Counted from the stretch's first letter, positions 1 to 11,899 are shown. The stretch is 33,309 bases of DNA from Sperchopsis tessellata (GCA_033557685.1 JAWQRN010000238.1:1-33309), one strand, 5' to 3'. Notes: generated by a model not told the origin, from the letters alone. Made by a program: numbers and translations.

Positions 1-188
1 TCGACTGTACAGTTGAAATAATAAGTATGAGGATATTGGGATAGCAGTCAAGTTGCTGGGATGTTTAATTAAAAAGCAGTACCATCTGCGCCATATTTTT
101 CGTCTCTAGTTGAGTCATTTTCAATGGCAACTACATGAAAAACAGAAAAAGCATTTATTCAACAAAATCACAAGGTGTTAAATCAGGT

Positions 189-756
189 GATCCACGACCT
201 GGGGCAATATTATAGTATCTGGGGGACGAAGTCTATGGGGCTCAGTTGAGAAAAGAAGTTTCTTAAAAAGAGATTTAGGGTAGCTATTAATAACCAGAAT
301 TTCGAACAATTTGTGAAGATTTCTATTGACCAAAGTAATAAGAGAAATGCTATGAATGCGTTTCTTCATCGCTAAAACAAAATTAACCTTTTATCAAAAA
401 GATTGATACGAATTGCAGTTAATGTATCTACCGGATGAAGTCGGCTTCTGATACCATTCAAGGAATATTAAGCCAGAGGAAGTACGGCAAACTCTAGTAT
501 CGAGTAAAGAAACTGAGGAGTAATTCTTGGTATCAACCATGAACTGTATGTCCGGCTGAAAATTTTGTCCTAGCGGTGAAAAATCGCATTCATAGAATCT
601 GTCATGTTACTTTGGTCAATAAAAATCTTCACAAATTGTTTGAAATTCTGGTTATTAATAGCTACCCTAAATCTCTTTTGAAGAAACTTCTTTTCTCAAC
701 TGAGTACCGCAGACTCCGACCCCCAGATAGTGTAGTATTGCCCCAGGTCGTGGATC
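189..756. repeat. Long inverted repeat, 185-bp arms (189-373 and 572-756)
   Basis: The reverse complement of 189-373 aligns without gaps to 572-756, with about 20 differences by eye, around a 198-bp spacer. Each arm, read toward its own 3' end, encodes nearly the same peptide of about 60 residues (- strand in the left arm, + strand in the right), sharing the stretches NLHKLFEILVINSYPKSL and KKLLFSTE. Keeping an open frame in both arms suggests that the repeat came from the coding part of a mobile element and that two copies lie in opposite orientation. I do not recognise the family with confidence. The peptide is faintly like the linker region of Penelope-like elements, where inverted tandem copies are known, but that is a guess. 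Confidence 0.8.
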
Positions 757-1104
757 CACGTGATGGGAGAGAAACACAAGCTCTGTTGTCGTATAGAAAA
801 GAGATCTCTTAAGTTCTATTGAACGTATACACTAGTAGCTATATTTTATTCCACTCTATACACGATCATGCATTAAAATACAAAAAGCAGTTCATACAAT
901 AATTATGTATTATGTTTGGAATTAACTGTAAGTAACATTTTTATCAATACAAAATTGTAAATTTCAATAAGTGTCAAATTTTTATAGATCAATATTCGTA
1001 TTTGAAAATAACACACATTTTTAGATAAAGCAGCACTTAAGCTTGCGAAACTTAAAATAAGAAGTTTAATTTCGTCATAATAACCATAAAATCCTAACAA
1101 AATT

Positions 1105-2400
1105 ATTCATCCACTGCTGACTCCCCCCCCAAGTTCCTTCCTCTCACCACGGTTGTGCGTTCTTCTCATCCACGTAACTCCAAACAGCTTCTAAGTTGTC
1201 CATCTCACTTATCACTGTGTCTTCGTCTTGGTTTTATATTGTCTCTTGGTTCCCACAAGGTTACCAACACCATCATTGATCTGCTGGCCTTCCAAGATGT
1301 CCTGCCTATTTACATTTTTGAGTCTTCCTGTTCCTATAACATCCCGGACCCTAGACTGACTTTCTATTCATGCAAAGCGACATCTGTTACTAATTCTCAA
1401 ACCCATCGTGTATCTCTCAATACTTATTTGTGTTGTATGGAGCTTATGTATATGCGAAGCATTTTATGTCCACGTCACATTGACAGAAAACCCTGCGTTT
1501 TAAATACAAAGGCATCTGCGACTTAAATATGTTGAGGTCCAGTTGTACTCGATGCAAGCTTTGTTCTTCGTGCTATCTCTAAAGAAATATATCCATCCAT
1601 CATTATGAGCTGGCCCAAATACATATATGATGTTACGGTTTCGATTAGTATGTCCTCAATGTACACGTTGGCGGGCGTAGCTAGCTCACTAAGCATAATT
1701 TTTGTTTTACTAAGATTCATCCTAATGCCTATTAAATTTTTAAGATATTCTCCATTCACTTTAATGCCCTTTTGTTTGCAATTTAGTTCACGGAACATAT
1801 ACTCTAACGCTGTACTAAACAACTTGGGCGATATAGTGTCTCCTTAATAACACCCTTTTGTATACAAAAATAAATGTTTTGACTTAGCTATATGTAGGCA
1901 GATGAAATGCCTTTTTGGACCAAAGCCTTAACAATGGCAGATATCTTGATCGAGTCAAATGATTTCTCGTAGTGTACAAAAGTACAACATAGCGGCAGGT
2001 TATACTTGTTACATCTAGATATCAATCCACCCACCGTGTGAATGTGGTCAATAGTGCTGTATCCGTTTCAAAAACCTGCCTGTTTTTTAGGTTGGTATGA
2101 ATCGAATTGGTCTATGAGGTGATTCGTAATTATTTTGGTAAGAATCTTATAAGTGACAGATTGTGAGACTGATCGGAAGGTAATTTTTCAGATCTTCTTA
2201 AATTTCTTTTTAGTGGTTTAAACTAATAGTTTCATTGCTTACCAAATCGCTGGTATCTTTTTATTCCTATGCACGACGTATACAGTTTTGCCAAAACTGT
2301 ATATATCTCTTCGTCAGCAATTTATATAAAGTCAACAGTGATCCTGCCTTTCCCTGGAAAATTTCTATACTTCATTGATTTTAGAATATACCATTAGCAT
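1105..2400 (-). mobile_element. LINE (non-LTR retrotransposon) remnant, family X copy 1, antisense
   Basis: Read on the - strand this is the C-terminal half of a LINE reverse transcriptase with many stops and frameshifts. Around 1523-1822 are the tracts GIRMNLSKTKIM, then VTSYMYLGQLI and EIARRTKLA, the usual order after the catalytic core (NxxKTxxM, then YLGxxI, then an ERR-like tract) in insect RTE-like or CR1-like endonuclease-reverse transcriptases. Positions 1870-2110 hold the decayed earlier part (an 'HYEKSFDSIK'-like motif). The 3' end lies at about 1105. The same sequence recurs, diverged, at 24745-25960, 26020-26300 and 22270-22578, which defines a dispersed family. This is a pseudogene, antisense to the ABC transporter gene. 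Confidence 0.8.
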
Positions 2401-3476
2401 GTTCTTTTTAAATGTTTACCCTAGTAGAAAGAATGAAGAAAACAATATTTTAATAGAAATAATTACATCCGGTGTCTGCTTTCTCTTGTCCAGAACTGCC
2501 TGATAACTAATTTACATCCCTTACTCTCAGCGTTGTGTGTGTATAGTAATTAAGAGGATCAAAACGGAATGTCAGTTTTATGGGTTTTGTCATTACCGAT
2601 GTTTTAGATGCTAATCATGCTATCATTTTTCAAAAATCTACAAGGAAGACAGGAAAACAATTTATTAAAGAAAACTATTCCATAAAGAAGTATTGGACGC
2701 TACATGATGGTTTGAGAATTACTTATAGAAGGCACTGTAGGGTGATTCAGCGCGGAGATGCACTGAACTGGTAAAATTTTCTGTACCTATCTCTTCATAA
2801 AAACCACGTATAAGAATAAAACAAAGGGTAAACGTCAAATTCACTTAATAATTCCGGTTGTTTCGGCAATCAGGTAATGCCGGGGAGTACCCTTTCTCAG
2901 CTTAAGTTTCGGTATCCCCTTTCTCAGTCAATTTCATTTCCGCAGGCGGTCACTATTCACTACTCAAAGCATGCGCGATCTCCAAGAGTACGTATTTTAT
3001 TTGTATATACTTTATTGTGCCCCCTATTATACTAGATGTCGGCGAAAAGAAAGAGCATAACTTCACCTGGAAGAAATGCCAAGAATTGAAGACATGAATA
3101 AGATGTCAGACTAGGCTCAGGTGTGTTATATTTACGCTTATATAGAGGAACTTGTGGGAACTGAGAGACGACGTAAGAACAAGAAGAAGACACAATTACT
3201 TTGACGTTATTTATATGAGATCGTGACGAAAGTCCACCCAGTATCCAATAATTTATATACTTTTACTTCATTATTCTTGTTTCAATATAAATCCATATAG
3301 GAAGCTTTGCAATGTAATTATTAAATCGAATTTACACGTGGACAGATGAAACGCAACACTAAGTACACATTCCATTTTCCTAGAACCGTGGCTAAGTAAT
3401 TATTTATGAGATGATTAATGATACAATTAACATTAAATTAACACACTCAGATGAATATCCTCGCCATACGGAGTCT

Positions 3477-3523
<47 letters not shown>

Positions 3524-4567
3524 ATACAATATACAGTGAGAACCTAAAGTATAGAATAAAATGCACAATAGCAAAATAGTTATTTTTTAAGTGAAGTGGA
3601 AAAATATGAATAAAAAATATGCTTATTTACACTTTTTTCCTGATTATCCACTAAACATTTTCTATTTTCTCACTTATTTATACATATATATTATACATTT
3701 TTGGGGAATTTGAAACGTCATCGACAATTTATTTAAATTGCAAATCTATTTTTACCACTATTTGCTAGAAATTCTTATGCTCTGTTCATAGCTATTAAAA
3801 AGCTGTACATTGCATAAGAAATAAACAAACTTTTGCATTTTTAAATTCAAAAATTTAATACATAACAAACATTTATTTCCCTATTGTAAATTGTAATCCA
3901 TATATTGGTTCTCAGTTTATAGTATGTTATGTTTTTTAGAAATGTAACAATGTAATTTAAATTTTTTTATACAAAAAAAAACTCAAACTTTTGTTACATT
4001 AAATAGCTTGACCCAGATTTACAAAAATTATCTTACAGGTTATTAACTTACTGTAATGAATTTTGAAGCAATGCATGAAAACTTATATATATATAACAAT
4101 ATAATCAAGTTTCAATTTATAAGAAAAGTTTAACAGTTTATTTTGGAAACATTTAATTTTTAAACGTATATCTAAGGGATTTTATGGTTATGTAAATAAG
4201 ATAATTTAAAAAATATATATTATTTTACTATTTAGAGTATTTACAACCTATTTGTGTTCAAAAAATATATTTTACTAGTTATAATAAATCTGTCATCTGA
4301 TAAAACAAGTCTATTGTTACTTCATTTTGGCAATGTCTGCTGTCACAATACAAAATTTATAGTCTATACTTCTAACAATCGCTTTGTAGGTTTATAAACA
4401 TATCACTCTTATTAACATTTTACAAATGTATAGGTTTCAGAGCAGATCATTTTGTGTGAGTGTATATACTTATTTAATTTCTAAGCACTACTGTATCTTC
4501 GCAGTTGTACTTTCTCTTAATGATATTATTAGAACCATATAATATAACTTTGTGTTTTATTTTACAG
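2401..4567. other. AT-rich non-coding stretch, probably the intron before the first visible exon
   Basis: No convincing gene. The 64-codon open frame at 2580-2774 has no recognisable motif. A 17-codon basic micro-ORF starts at 3036 (MSAKRKS...) and could be the start of a lost transposon ORF, but nothing downstream confirms this. Around 2890-2926 two direct repeats containing CCTTTCTCAG lie about 30 bp apart. The stretch ends in TTTTACAG at 4560-4567, the 3' splice site of the first visible exon. I found no upstream exon encoding the N-terminus of the transporter. Confidence 0.5.
3479..3536. repeat. (AT)n microsatellite followed by short AATATAC repeats
   Basis: About twenty uninterrupted AT dinucleotides run to 3519. 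They continue into a 7-bp tandem (AATATAC) before normal sequence resumes near 3534. This is a simple repeat with no sign of function. Confidence 0.97.
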
Positions 4568-4882
4568 ATATGGCCTACTTGGGGCCTCTGGTTGTGGAAA
4601 AACTACATTATTATCCTGCATTGTTGGAAGAAGGAGGTTAAACGATGGTGAAATATGGGTTTTAGGTGGAAAACCAGGCACAAAAGGCTCCGGAGTTCCA
4701 GGTAGAAGAGTTGGCTATATGCCTCAAGAAATTGCGCTTTTTGGCGAATTTTCAATCAAGGAAACTATGATGTATTTTGGGTGGATTTTTGGAATGGAAA
4801 CCGCGGAAATTAATGAAAGACTACAATTTTTACTCAATTTTTTAGACTTGCCAAGTCAAAATCGACTAGTTAAAAATCTGAG
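4568..4882 (+). CDS. ABCH transporter exon with Walker A and Q-loop
   Basis: This exon codes the first half of the ATP-binding domain. TTTTACAG precedes it and GTATGT follows it. It opens with the last base of a codon, then YGLLGASGCGKTTLLS, a complete Walker A P-loop (4581-4607) whose lysine and threonine bind ATP phosphates. RVGYMPQEIALFGEFS contains the Q-loop glutamine at 4725-4727, which couples ATP binding to the membrane domain. The helical subdomain follows (ETMMYFGWIFGMETAEINER). The exon ends in KNL plus the first two bases of the serine codon of the LSGGQ signature, which is finished in the next exon 9 kb away. The bases before Walker A (about 100 residues in relatives) must be in upstream exons. 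An ATG inside this exon (4719) is not a start, because it lies past the P-loop in the middle of the domain. Confidence 0.95.
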
Positions 4883-6569
4883 GTATGTATGTAGCTACAT
4901 TTTTTGAATAATTGATGATAATTTTCATTTGGGTGTAGCACCAAATTTCGGTGTGATTTTCAAAATCTTAACAAAAATGTTTAAAATTTATATTTAAATA
5001 GTTTTAATAGACAACAAATAAGAAAAATGATTTTGGAATGACCAAAAACTACTACCATTAAATATCAACCTTTGGAAATAGAAGCTGACAATAGTTTGAA
5101 ATATGAACATCTTATGGACCTACTTCAGTACGATCTTATGGACCTTTTAAATGTTTTATCATTGCATTCCGCATAGTCTCTAGTTCAGGATGTTCTAGTT
5201 CAATATGATAATTTATTGGGAAACCAGAATACTCTGCCTGATATTTTTTCAACAATTTTAAGAAGATGTTTTTGTCATATACATAGTGTCACTGTTTTAG
5301 AAGTTGGCTTTAATTTTGAATTCTCAAATTTTATCCTGTAAGAAGGATTCCCATTTTAATGTAATTTGATTTTTAAACACATTATTTTAATATATCAATG
5401 TGAATATAGAATTTACTTTACTGCACATATACACTTTCTACTCCTAAAACATTGATAGTGGTTTCTTAAATAAATATGTTAGTTTTTCATTACTATACGA
5501 AATATCTTATTTAATCAAACTCAAAATCATATTGTAAAGATTTTCTTGCATCCCTTGTTATAATATTTAATTTTTGAGCAATAATATATACATTATTGGT
5601 AATATAAAAAAATAGTTTATTTTCTCACAATGCACAGGAATTAGTAATCCAGTTGTAAAGGAAGTTGACAAATTCTATCAAAGATACTCTGAGTTAAATT
5701 TATATATTTATTTATACATTTTACAGTCATGGATGATATCCTGTCATTTTTATATCCTCAATTCAATGATAATACCCCTTTATAATTGCTTCTTTCTTGT
5801 TGGTTTCTATTAACAGCACTCTATCGCTTTGTTTACTGCCAACATCTACCTAACATCAAGCTTTGCAACTGCAATATAAATATTAATATACTTTAATAGT
5901 TATGGGCTAAAGAACTTTATATTTTGTAGAATATTAAGACTGTTCAATTGATTGATTAGTTATTTTCCTAACTGTGATGAATTTCATTCCTTAAATAAAA
6001 AAAGCACCAGAAATTGAAGTAAATGGTGAAGACAGATTGTGTCCATATAAGGTATTTGATTTAGTGACAGGAAAATACACAAGAATATTAGTTTTTGCAA
6101 CAAAAACATTAAAATCTTGTATGTAAGATAATGCACTGGCACAGATGATTCTTGTAACATGAATAATGCCTATGTAGGCGTGACTGTTATTAATTACACA
6201 TCCTAAAAGACGATTTGACGAGCAAAGCTCAGGTCAGAATATAGATAGGCTAATGGAACAGTTCTTTAGCTGTGTCAAAAATCAAAATAAGGATATTGCA
6301 ATTCATATAGCTTTATTGCAAAACGAAATTTCATAGAGCTAAAAAGGTTAATGAGCTGGATTATGTCAACATTACTGGCACAATATTTGGAATTCACGAG
6401 TGTCTGAGATTCAGTACTGTTGCAATAACCAATTGTAAATAAAAAGGCAAAACAATTACTGCTGAATAAAATGCAATTATCTGAAAACCTTCATAATCTT
6501 CATCAGGAGACAAAATAACTTCTGAAGGAGAAATAGGGAATGGCAGTGGTAATAAAAGGCGTATATAAA
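4883..6569. other. Start of the 9-kb intron, no clear feature
   Basis: AT-rich sequence with stops in all frames. A short direct repeat containing ATCTTATGGACCT occurs twice near 5109-5145. Short open patches at 5040-5340 and 6000-6480 have slightly higher GC and may be old transposon fragments, but I could not match either to a family. Confidence 0.4.
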
Positions 6570-8345
6570 TTAGACAAACAAGAAGGAAAGCAAGATAATG
6601 TTCAATAAGATAATAATAAAAGAGTTATATTGATAGTGAGCATACATTTAGATAAACTAATATTTTCACACACGATGACCTGACCACAACTGAGAGATAA
6701 ATTTTAATAAAAAATAATTGAAATATCAACAACTGAAAGACCCAAGAGGAAAACGTACAAAAGTAAATATCATTTTGGATGGTTCTAAATGGTTTTACTG
6801 AGATTAAAATAATAATAAACTGAAATCAGAAACCTAAAACAACATGAAGTGAAACAGGAATGTGGTTGGAATAGCAAAAAAAGATGTAATAGATGTATTC
6901 GTGGATTGGTTGGAGAAAATAAAATGCACTATCTAGAGAGAAAACAAAGAGAGAAGTAAAGTAGGAACAATAACAATTATCAAAATACTTAGTACTGAAG
7001 TGAATGTTGCAAGTCAGGTGGCAAGAATGTAGGAAAGAAAGATGTGAATTTATAACATACTGTAATGAAGGGGTAGTCAAGAATTCATGACTGCTATGAA
7101 GGAAAAAATAGACAAAGCTAGACAATAACAAATTGAAATATTTGTACAGATAGAAGAGGACGGAGAATACTCATGCCATTGATTACGCAATTGGGTATGA
7201 GAAACCCATGGACTAAGTAAAAATCTTCCATGTGGTTTAAAAAGTGATTCCAATCACCACCCAGTGGATTTACAATTATATAAAATACAGATTCACTGGA
7301 AAGAGAATAGTATCAAATGGGCAATGCTGATGGGAAAAGAAACCTCTCTGAAGTGGAGAATTCATTAATGGAAACAAGACAAAATAAGTGAGGAAAATCC
7401 TAAGACTATACAGGGCAGGAAGAATATCAAAGGAGAACACAAACAGCAATTTGAGAGTGTAAACAATTACGCAATAAAAAGAGACAACACAAATTACCAG
7501 ATATTAGCAAGGACTAGAAAATATAGGAAGAGAAGCGGAAGCATGGAGGTACAGAGACAAAAGACTTAGAGAACCAATCAATAAAAAAATACAGGTGAAG
7601 ATAACACTGTGTACATATATAGCAAGTAATTAAAAATAAAATATAAACAAACAAAAGGTGGAAATGTCAATAAGAGAAATTGATCAAAAAATTGTAAGAT
7701 TAAAAAGACAGAAAGCACCAGGTATAGATAAATTTCAGAACTAAGTTTGGATAAACTCTACAATATATGGTGAATGGAGGGATAATAGAGGAATGAAATG
7801 AAATTTTTGAAAAATTTCTCTTTTAAACTTGGCATATAAATTATATACTGTGGTACTGTAATCCAGCTAATATCCAAAGAAGGGAAAATGTATGTTCTTT
7901 GCGGATTTGAATGCAGCGTTTGATACCAGCCAAACATATTCAAAAATATCATTACAAGATTCAAAGAAATATATGCAGAGACAAGCAGTGTTGATAAGTT
8001 GAAAAATAAATACTAATAACGATTCACAAAGGAACAGGGTGTTCAAGGCAGCCCAGTGAGCTCAAGTTTGTGCACTACATTTTTAAAAGATGTAGAGGAA
8101 AGGGCAGAAAAGGGGAGCAAGTAATTAGGAAGAAGTTACTGGTCAATATCTTATGCCGATGATATAGCATTGGTAGAAACAGAGGAATAATATCTGAGGA
8201 CTATAATGAAAAGGGTGAAGGGAAAAGGAAAAATCAAAACTGAAGGAGTTAAAGCTTTCAGTTCAAAAGGAAAGCCAGTCATGAGAAATGATCATAGAGG
8301 TTACAATTGCAATGGAGTAAGTTTGGAGTATGGCTCATAAATTAT
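6570..8345 (+). mobile_element. LINE remnant with endonuclease end and reverse transcriptase core, sense orientation
   Basis: An A-rich, heavily mutated non-LTR retrotransposon. Near 7245-7275 a frame reads SNHHPVDL, matching the SDHxP motif that ends the APE-type endonuclease. At 7711-7728 a KAPGID motif marks the start of the reverse transcriptase domain, and at 7890-7925 a scrambled DLNAAFDT-like motif appears in shifted frames. At about 8040-8100 the tract EQGVQGSPVSSSL corresponds to the GVRQGCPLSP motif. The catalytic YADD box survives intact at 8152-8163 (ISYADDIALV). Stops and frameshifts throughout make it inactive. The A-rich part from 6570 to 7240 is presumed to be its upstream half. 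The exact clade was not determined. Confidence 0.8.
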
Positions 8346-9035
8346 GTAAATAAAATTTTGATATGCATGTGATTGTGTATAATACACTGATAAAGAGTAT
8401 GAGGTAGAACTATGAGTGTGGAAAGATTAGGACAGAATTGAAGCATTGAACTAAGAAAGTTAACCTATACATATCTAACTCTTGCAATCGCTTTCAATGA
8501 CCTCCACAGATTGTATCACCAACATTGATATATCCGCAACTGACCTATATGAAGTTTAACAAATTTTTATCAGTTCTGGTAAGTTCCAGAGATGAATTCA
8601 TTAACGGCATCTAGAGCAAACTTACAACTGTAAACCTGCATCTGGAAATAGTGGACATAACATTTAAACCTCTCTAAATTTAATTTTAGGATCATGTTCA
8701 TTAAGCCAGGAGATACATAAACATAAAATATTTGTCAGGTCAGGCCATAGTTATAATATTTGGTTAAAAAATTGGTTTATATTTGTTGTCATAGTTGTTT
8801 CCGTCGACTGGATATATTATAGAGCTAATAAGATACAGAACATAATTATTTTAGATTTTAGATATCCATTCCTAAGGCCCCATTCTTTATTGAAAAATAT
8901 AAATGTTTTCTATTTTTAGAGTAACTTTTTCAGGCCCCCATACTTTATACGCAAATGTTTTCTACCCAATCAAAATAAGTCTACTCAAAGCTTTAGAAAT
9001 GTATCTAATGTGTTTCCTGGTATATAAGTTACTTG
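8346..9035. other. Intron stretch with a short diverged duplication
   Basis: No coding potential recognised. A segment containing GGCCCC, CTTTAT and AATGTTTTCTA occurs twice in tandem at about 8875-8912 and 8931-8964, offset by roughly 55 bp. Otherwise plain AT-rich intron. Confidence 0.45.
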
Positions 9036-9039
9036 TAAG

Positions 9040-9750
9040 AAAAACCATAAACCTTAAACTTATTAATAACAAGTATTCTTGTGCGCCAAGGTATTGAGGA
9101 TACTTCATTCTTCGAAACTTCAATTGCTGTTTTCAGAGATGATTCTAAACGCTGATAAATTATTACTTGATTATCACATATAAACAATTCATCCAACAAT
9201 TCTCCAGGAATCCACCCCTTATATAGGCAAGAACTGGAATAGGAGCTGTGCACTAGGGTGGAGCTGTTTAATTCGGAGAGTTTTTATCAAGTGCAGGAGG
9301 AGAGAAACGAGTGAGGGGATCCTCCAAGCGATGGGAAACCTATCTTCCTTATTAATATTGTTGGGGCGATTATAAACCTTAATGGCTTCTCTGAATTTTT
9401 TGGAAAAATAAGAAGGTTCACGATCAAAGATCTTAGTATCTTGGAACATATTGGTAAGACCTGTTACATGATGATGTTCAACCATGACTGATTGATTAAT
9501 ATGACCAAGACAAGTACAGCTTTCGTGCATCTTTATACGAGTAGCAATCATACACTTAGTTTCTCCGATATAGACCTTACCACAGGAACAAGGTCTATAT
9601 CAGAGAAACTAAACTAATTTTCCCTGCAGAGCCAAATCTCCCACAGATTCCCTAATATCGTACACAATGCCATTCTTACAGGCGACAACACTATTAATAG
9701 ATTTTAAGGCAGACTGACAATTGCTGCTAATTCCCTAAGAATAAATGTTT
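9040..9750 (-). mobile_element. Penelope-like element 3' part with GIY-YIG endonuclease domain
   Basis: On the - strand an open stretch (about 9590 down to 9219) reads PCSCGKVYIGETKCMIATR, followed by HESCTCLGH, then MVEHHHVTG, EPSYFSKKFREAIKVYNRP and NNINKEDRFP. This is the layout of the GIY-YIG nuclease at the C-terminus of Penelope-like retroelements: CxC plus YIG, a conserved arginine in TRI, an AEHxxxTGH-like patch, and a catalytic glutamate in REAIKVY. The first GIY half is broken by stop codons. A second open piece at 9029-9253 (HSSYSSSCLYKGWIPGELL) overlaps it in another frame and looks like the region beyond the nuclease, so a frameshift separates the two. The reverse transcriptase part is absent. 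The element is a truncated fossil, antisense to the host gene. Confidence 0.82.
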
Positions 9751-9769
9751 AGAAGACTCAGAAGATATT

Positions 9770-10292
9770 TTTCACAACCCAAATGGTGGTACCTACTTCA
9801 ATACAATTTTTAGGATTATATATGGATACAAGGCTGAACTGGGCATGCAATATAACTGCATTGAGCAGAAGATTAACAACTGTAATCTATGCAATATGGA
9901 GATTGAAAATGGGAGCCACATACCAATATGCCAGAGCCGCTTACTTTGCCTTTTTCCATTCGGTAGCCTCATACGGCGTCATGCTTTGGGGAATGTCTCC
10001 GGGTGCAAATCAGGTTTTCATCCTATAGAAGAGAGCAGTTAGAATTCTTTGTGGACTGGGTTATAGAGACATTTGCTGTGAATATTTTGAATGAGAAGAT
10101 ATACTTACGATGCCTTCCATTTTTTGCTTGTTTACCTCATTTATGTCCATGGGCACAAGAGGGATAAGTGAAGGATAAGACTATTTTATACTTAAGACTA
10201 TTTTATACTTAAGACTGTTTTATACTTATACTTATATATTATGTTTTGATGTAACATGTATATATTTATGTCCAATAAATGATAGAATAGAA
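9770..10292 (+). mobile_element. Jockey-type LINE 3' end, sense orientation
   Basis: From 9783 the frame reads SIQFLGLYMDTRLNWACNI, then FFHSVASYGVMLWGMSP, then after a stop KRAVRILCGLGYRDIC. This is the conserved C-terminal region of jockey-clade reverse transcriptases (FLGxxxDxxLxW, the SYGxxxWG tract, and QKRAxRIxxG). The 3' part contains a 17-bp minisatellite and ends in an AATAAATGATAGAATAGAATAAA tail, consistent with the 3' terminus of a LINE copy truncated at its 5' side. It abuts the Penelope-like fragment, which is in the opposite orientation. Confidence 0.82.
10176..10229. repeat. 17-bp minisatellite, three copies
   Basis: The unit TAAGACTATTTTATACT is repeated at 10176, 10193 and 10210, the third copy with one change, followed by a partial copy. 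It lies in the 3' untranslated end of the jockey-type LINE fragment and probably belongs to it. Confidence 0.9.
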
Positions 10293-10469
10293 TAAACAGT
10301 GGTAAAAAATTTGGCAAAATAGGAATTTGAGTCTTTCTGCAGTCAAATGGAGTAGTAATGTTTTGTACACCAGATGAAAATGGTAAGGCAGAGCATGAAA
10401 CTTACACATGCTCTAAAATATGTGAAAATGAGATACAAAATATGGCTTTATATACAGTGTGTTGATATA

Positions 10470-11700
10470 GTATAGAATGATGTCAATATCTCAGAAAATA
10501 GAAGCTTTTTAAAAAAACGCTTTGACTTAATTGATTTCAATTGTTACGCACATTCTAACGTCATCTGTAAAGTTGTACACCAGTATTTGACAGATGAAGT
10601 AATCAACATTTTTTTATACAGCAACCAAATGGAAACATCTGCAAAATGTTGTTTATAAATTAAGGTATGGAATATATTCGATATCTCAGAAAATAAAAGA
10701 GTTCTGAAAATATGCTCAGACACGTTAATTGACTTAAACTAGTGTGCATGTGAAATCGTAATGCAACTTGCGACAATATAAGCAAATGTGGTTGCCTCCA
10801 ACCGATATCATAATATTGAATCATTTCAAGTGAAAATGAGGTCTCTGAAGCATAATAATATTAATTCTGACTATAGTTAAATACTATGTGTAGATAAATA
10901 TTGCAAATTACTTATCAATTTCGTTGCACATTAATGCTAAGTTCTCGTAGTCAACCAGACCAAGACTCTATAACAATAACAATAAGATTTTAAGCAGATA
11001 CGTAAAAATCAACTTGTGGTGCAGTACATATTCAGAGTGTATACCTGAAACTTAGAGTCACTGAAGATGAGTGGTAGACTTAGGATAATGTAAACAAAAG
11101 AGCTTTTCTCTGACAGGCATCTCTATGTCAAGCCATTTCAAATAACCTGATATTACTAGCAGAAGCTCAATAATAATCAACTCGGATGCTGATGCTTACC
11201 TCTCGTAGTCTACCTGACTTAGACTCAAAGCACATATACGAAAAAACACTAGTGCTACAGTACATGTTCAGAGTGCAGAAGTAGAACTCAGTATCACTGA
11301 AGATGAGTGGAATTCAGAAATGCATCTGGCACATTGTAGGTTTTCATTTCTAATAATTATTATCATTGTACTGCAACTTACGATAATATAAACAAACGTG
11401 GTTGTCTCCGACCGACATCTTGATGTTGGGTAATTTCACATAACCTGATACCGCTGAAGAATTTATTAAATTGGCAATAAAATTGTTCTTTGTAATAATA
11501 TAATTTTTCTGAGAAAATATTTACAACCAAATGGATACTACAAAAGTAGCTTATAAAATAAAGTATAGTATAGATTCAATATCTCAGAATATAAAAGATT
11601 TTCTTAAAAATGCTCGGACACGTTAATTGATTTGAATTAATGTGCATGTTTTATATTTGTAAACTTGTGAAGTCAGCCATATTTGGCAGATGACTTTTTT
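10470..11700. repeat. Cluster of long, interleaved degenerate repeats
   Basis: Several blocks recur in the same orientation. Block 1 (ACAACCAAATGGA, then ATATCTCAGAA, then GCTCAGACACGTTAATTGA) occurs at about 10620-10745 and 11525-11650, with a partial copy at 10485-10535. Block 2 (TGCAACTT.CGA.AATATAA, then GTGGTTG.CTCC) occurs at 10760-10812 and 11378-11432. Block 3 (CTCGTAGTC, then GTACATATTCAGAGTG, then CACTGAAGATGAGTGG) occurs at 10944-11075 and 11202-11310. Block 4 (ATTTCA.ATAACCTGAT) occurs near 11134 and 11432. Spacing between matching blocks is about 236-300 bp for blocks 3 and 4 and 620-900 bp for blocks 1 and 2, so this is a duplicated composite unit rather than a simple tandem array. 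No coding potential is seen. Confidence 0.7.
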
Positions 11701-11899
11701 GGTTGTTTTATAATAATTTATAAGATTTTTTGAGAAACAACTAACAAACTGTAACTGTAACTTGAAGTAAACCATTATTAATAAAATTATAATAAATGTT
11801 CAACATGTCCATTTACAGCCTGGCAATAGACAAGACAGAAAAGAACTTGTTTAACAATTTGCATAACAATAGTTGTGAGTTGTCCCATTTTATAACTCA

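Noticed and set aside
1155..1526. 123-codon open frame on the + strand
   Set aside because: It lies in the 3' region of an antisense LINE copy; the matching region at 24766-25032 has a differently broken frame, so no selection for this protein is evident.
2580..2774. 64-codon open frame on the + strand
   Set aside because: No motif, no similarity I recognise, no supporting context; surrounded by transposon and AT-rich sequence.
3036..3089. Basic micro-ORF MSAKRKS... that looks like the start of a transposon protein
   Set aside because: Only 17 codons and nothing downstream continues it in any frame.
1..4567. Search for the missing N-terminal exon of the transporter
   Set aside because: No frame gave a plausible family N-terminus with matching phase before the acceptor at 4567, so it is probably outside the window.
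6826..7131. 101-codon open frame on the - strand
   Set aside because: Low-complexity shadow of the A-rich + strand LINE at 6570-8345.
10470..11700. CRISPR-like array
   Set aside because: The repeats are long, diverged and irregularly spaced, and the genome is an insect; no CRISPR structure.
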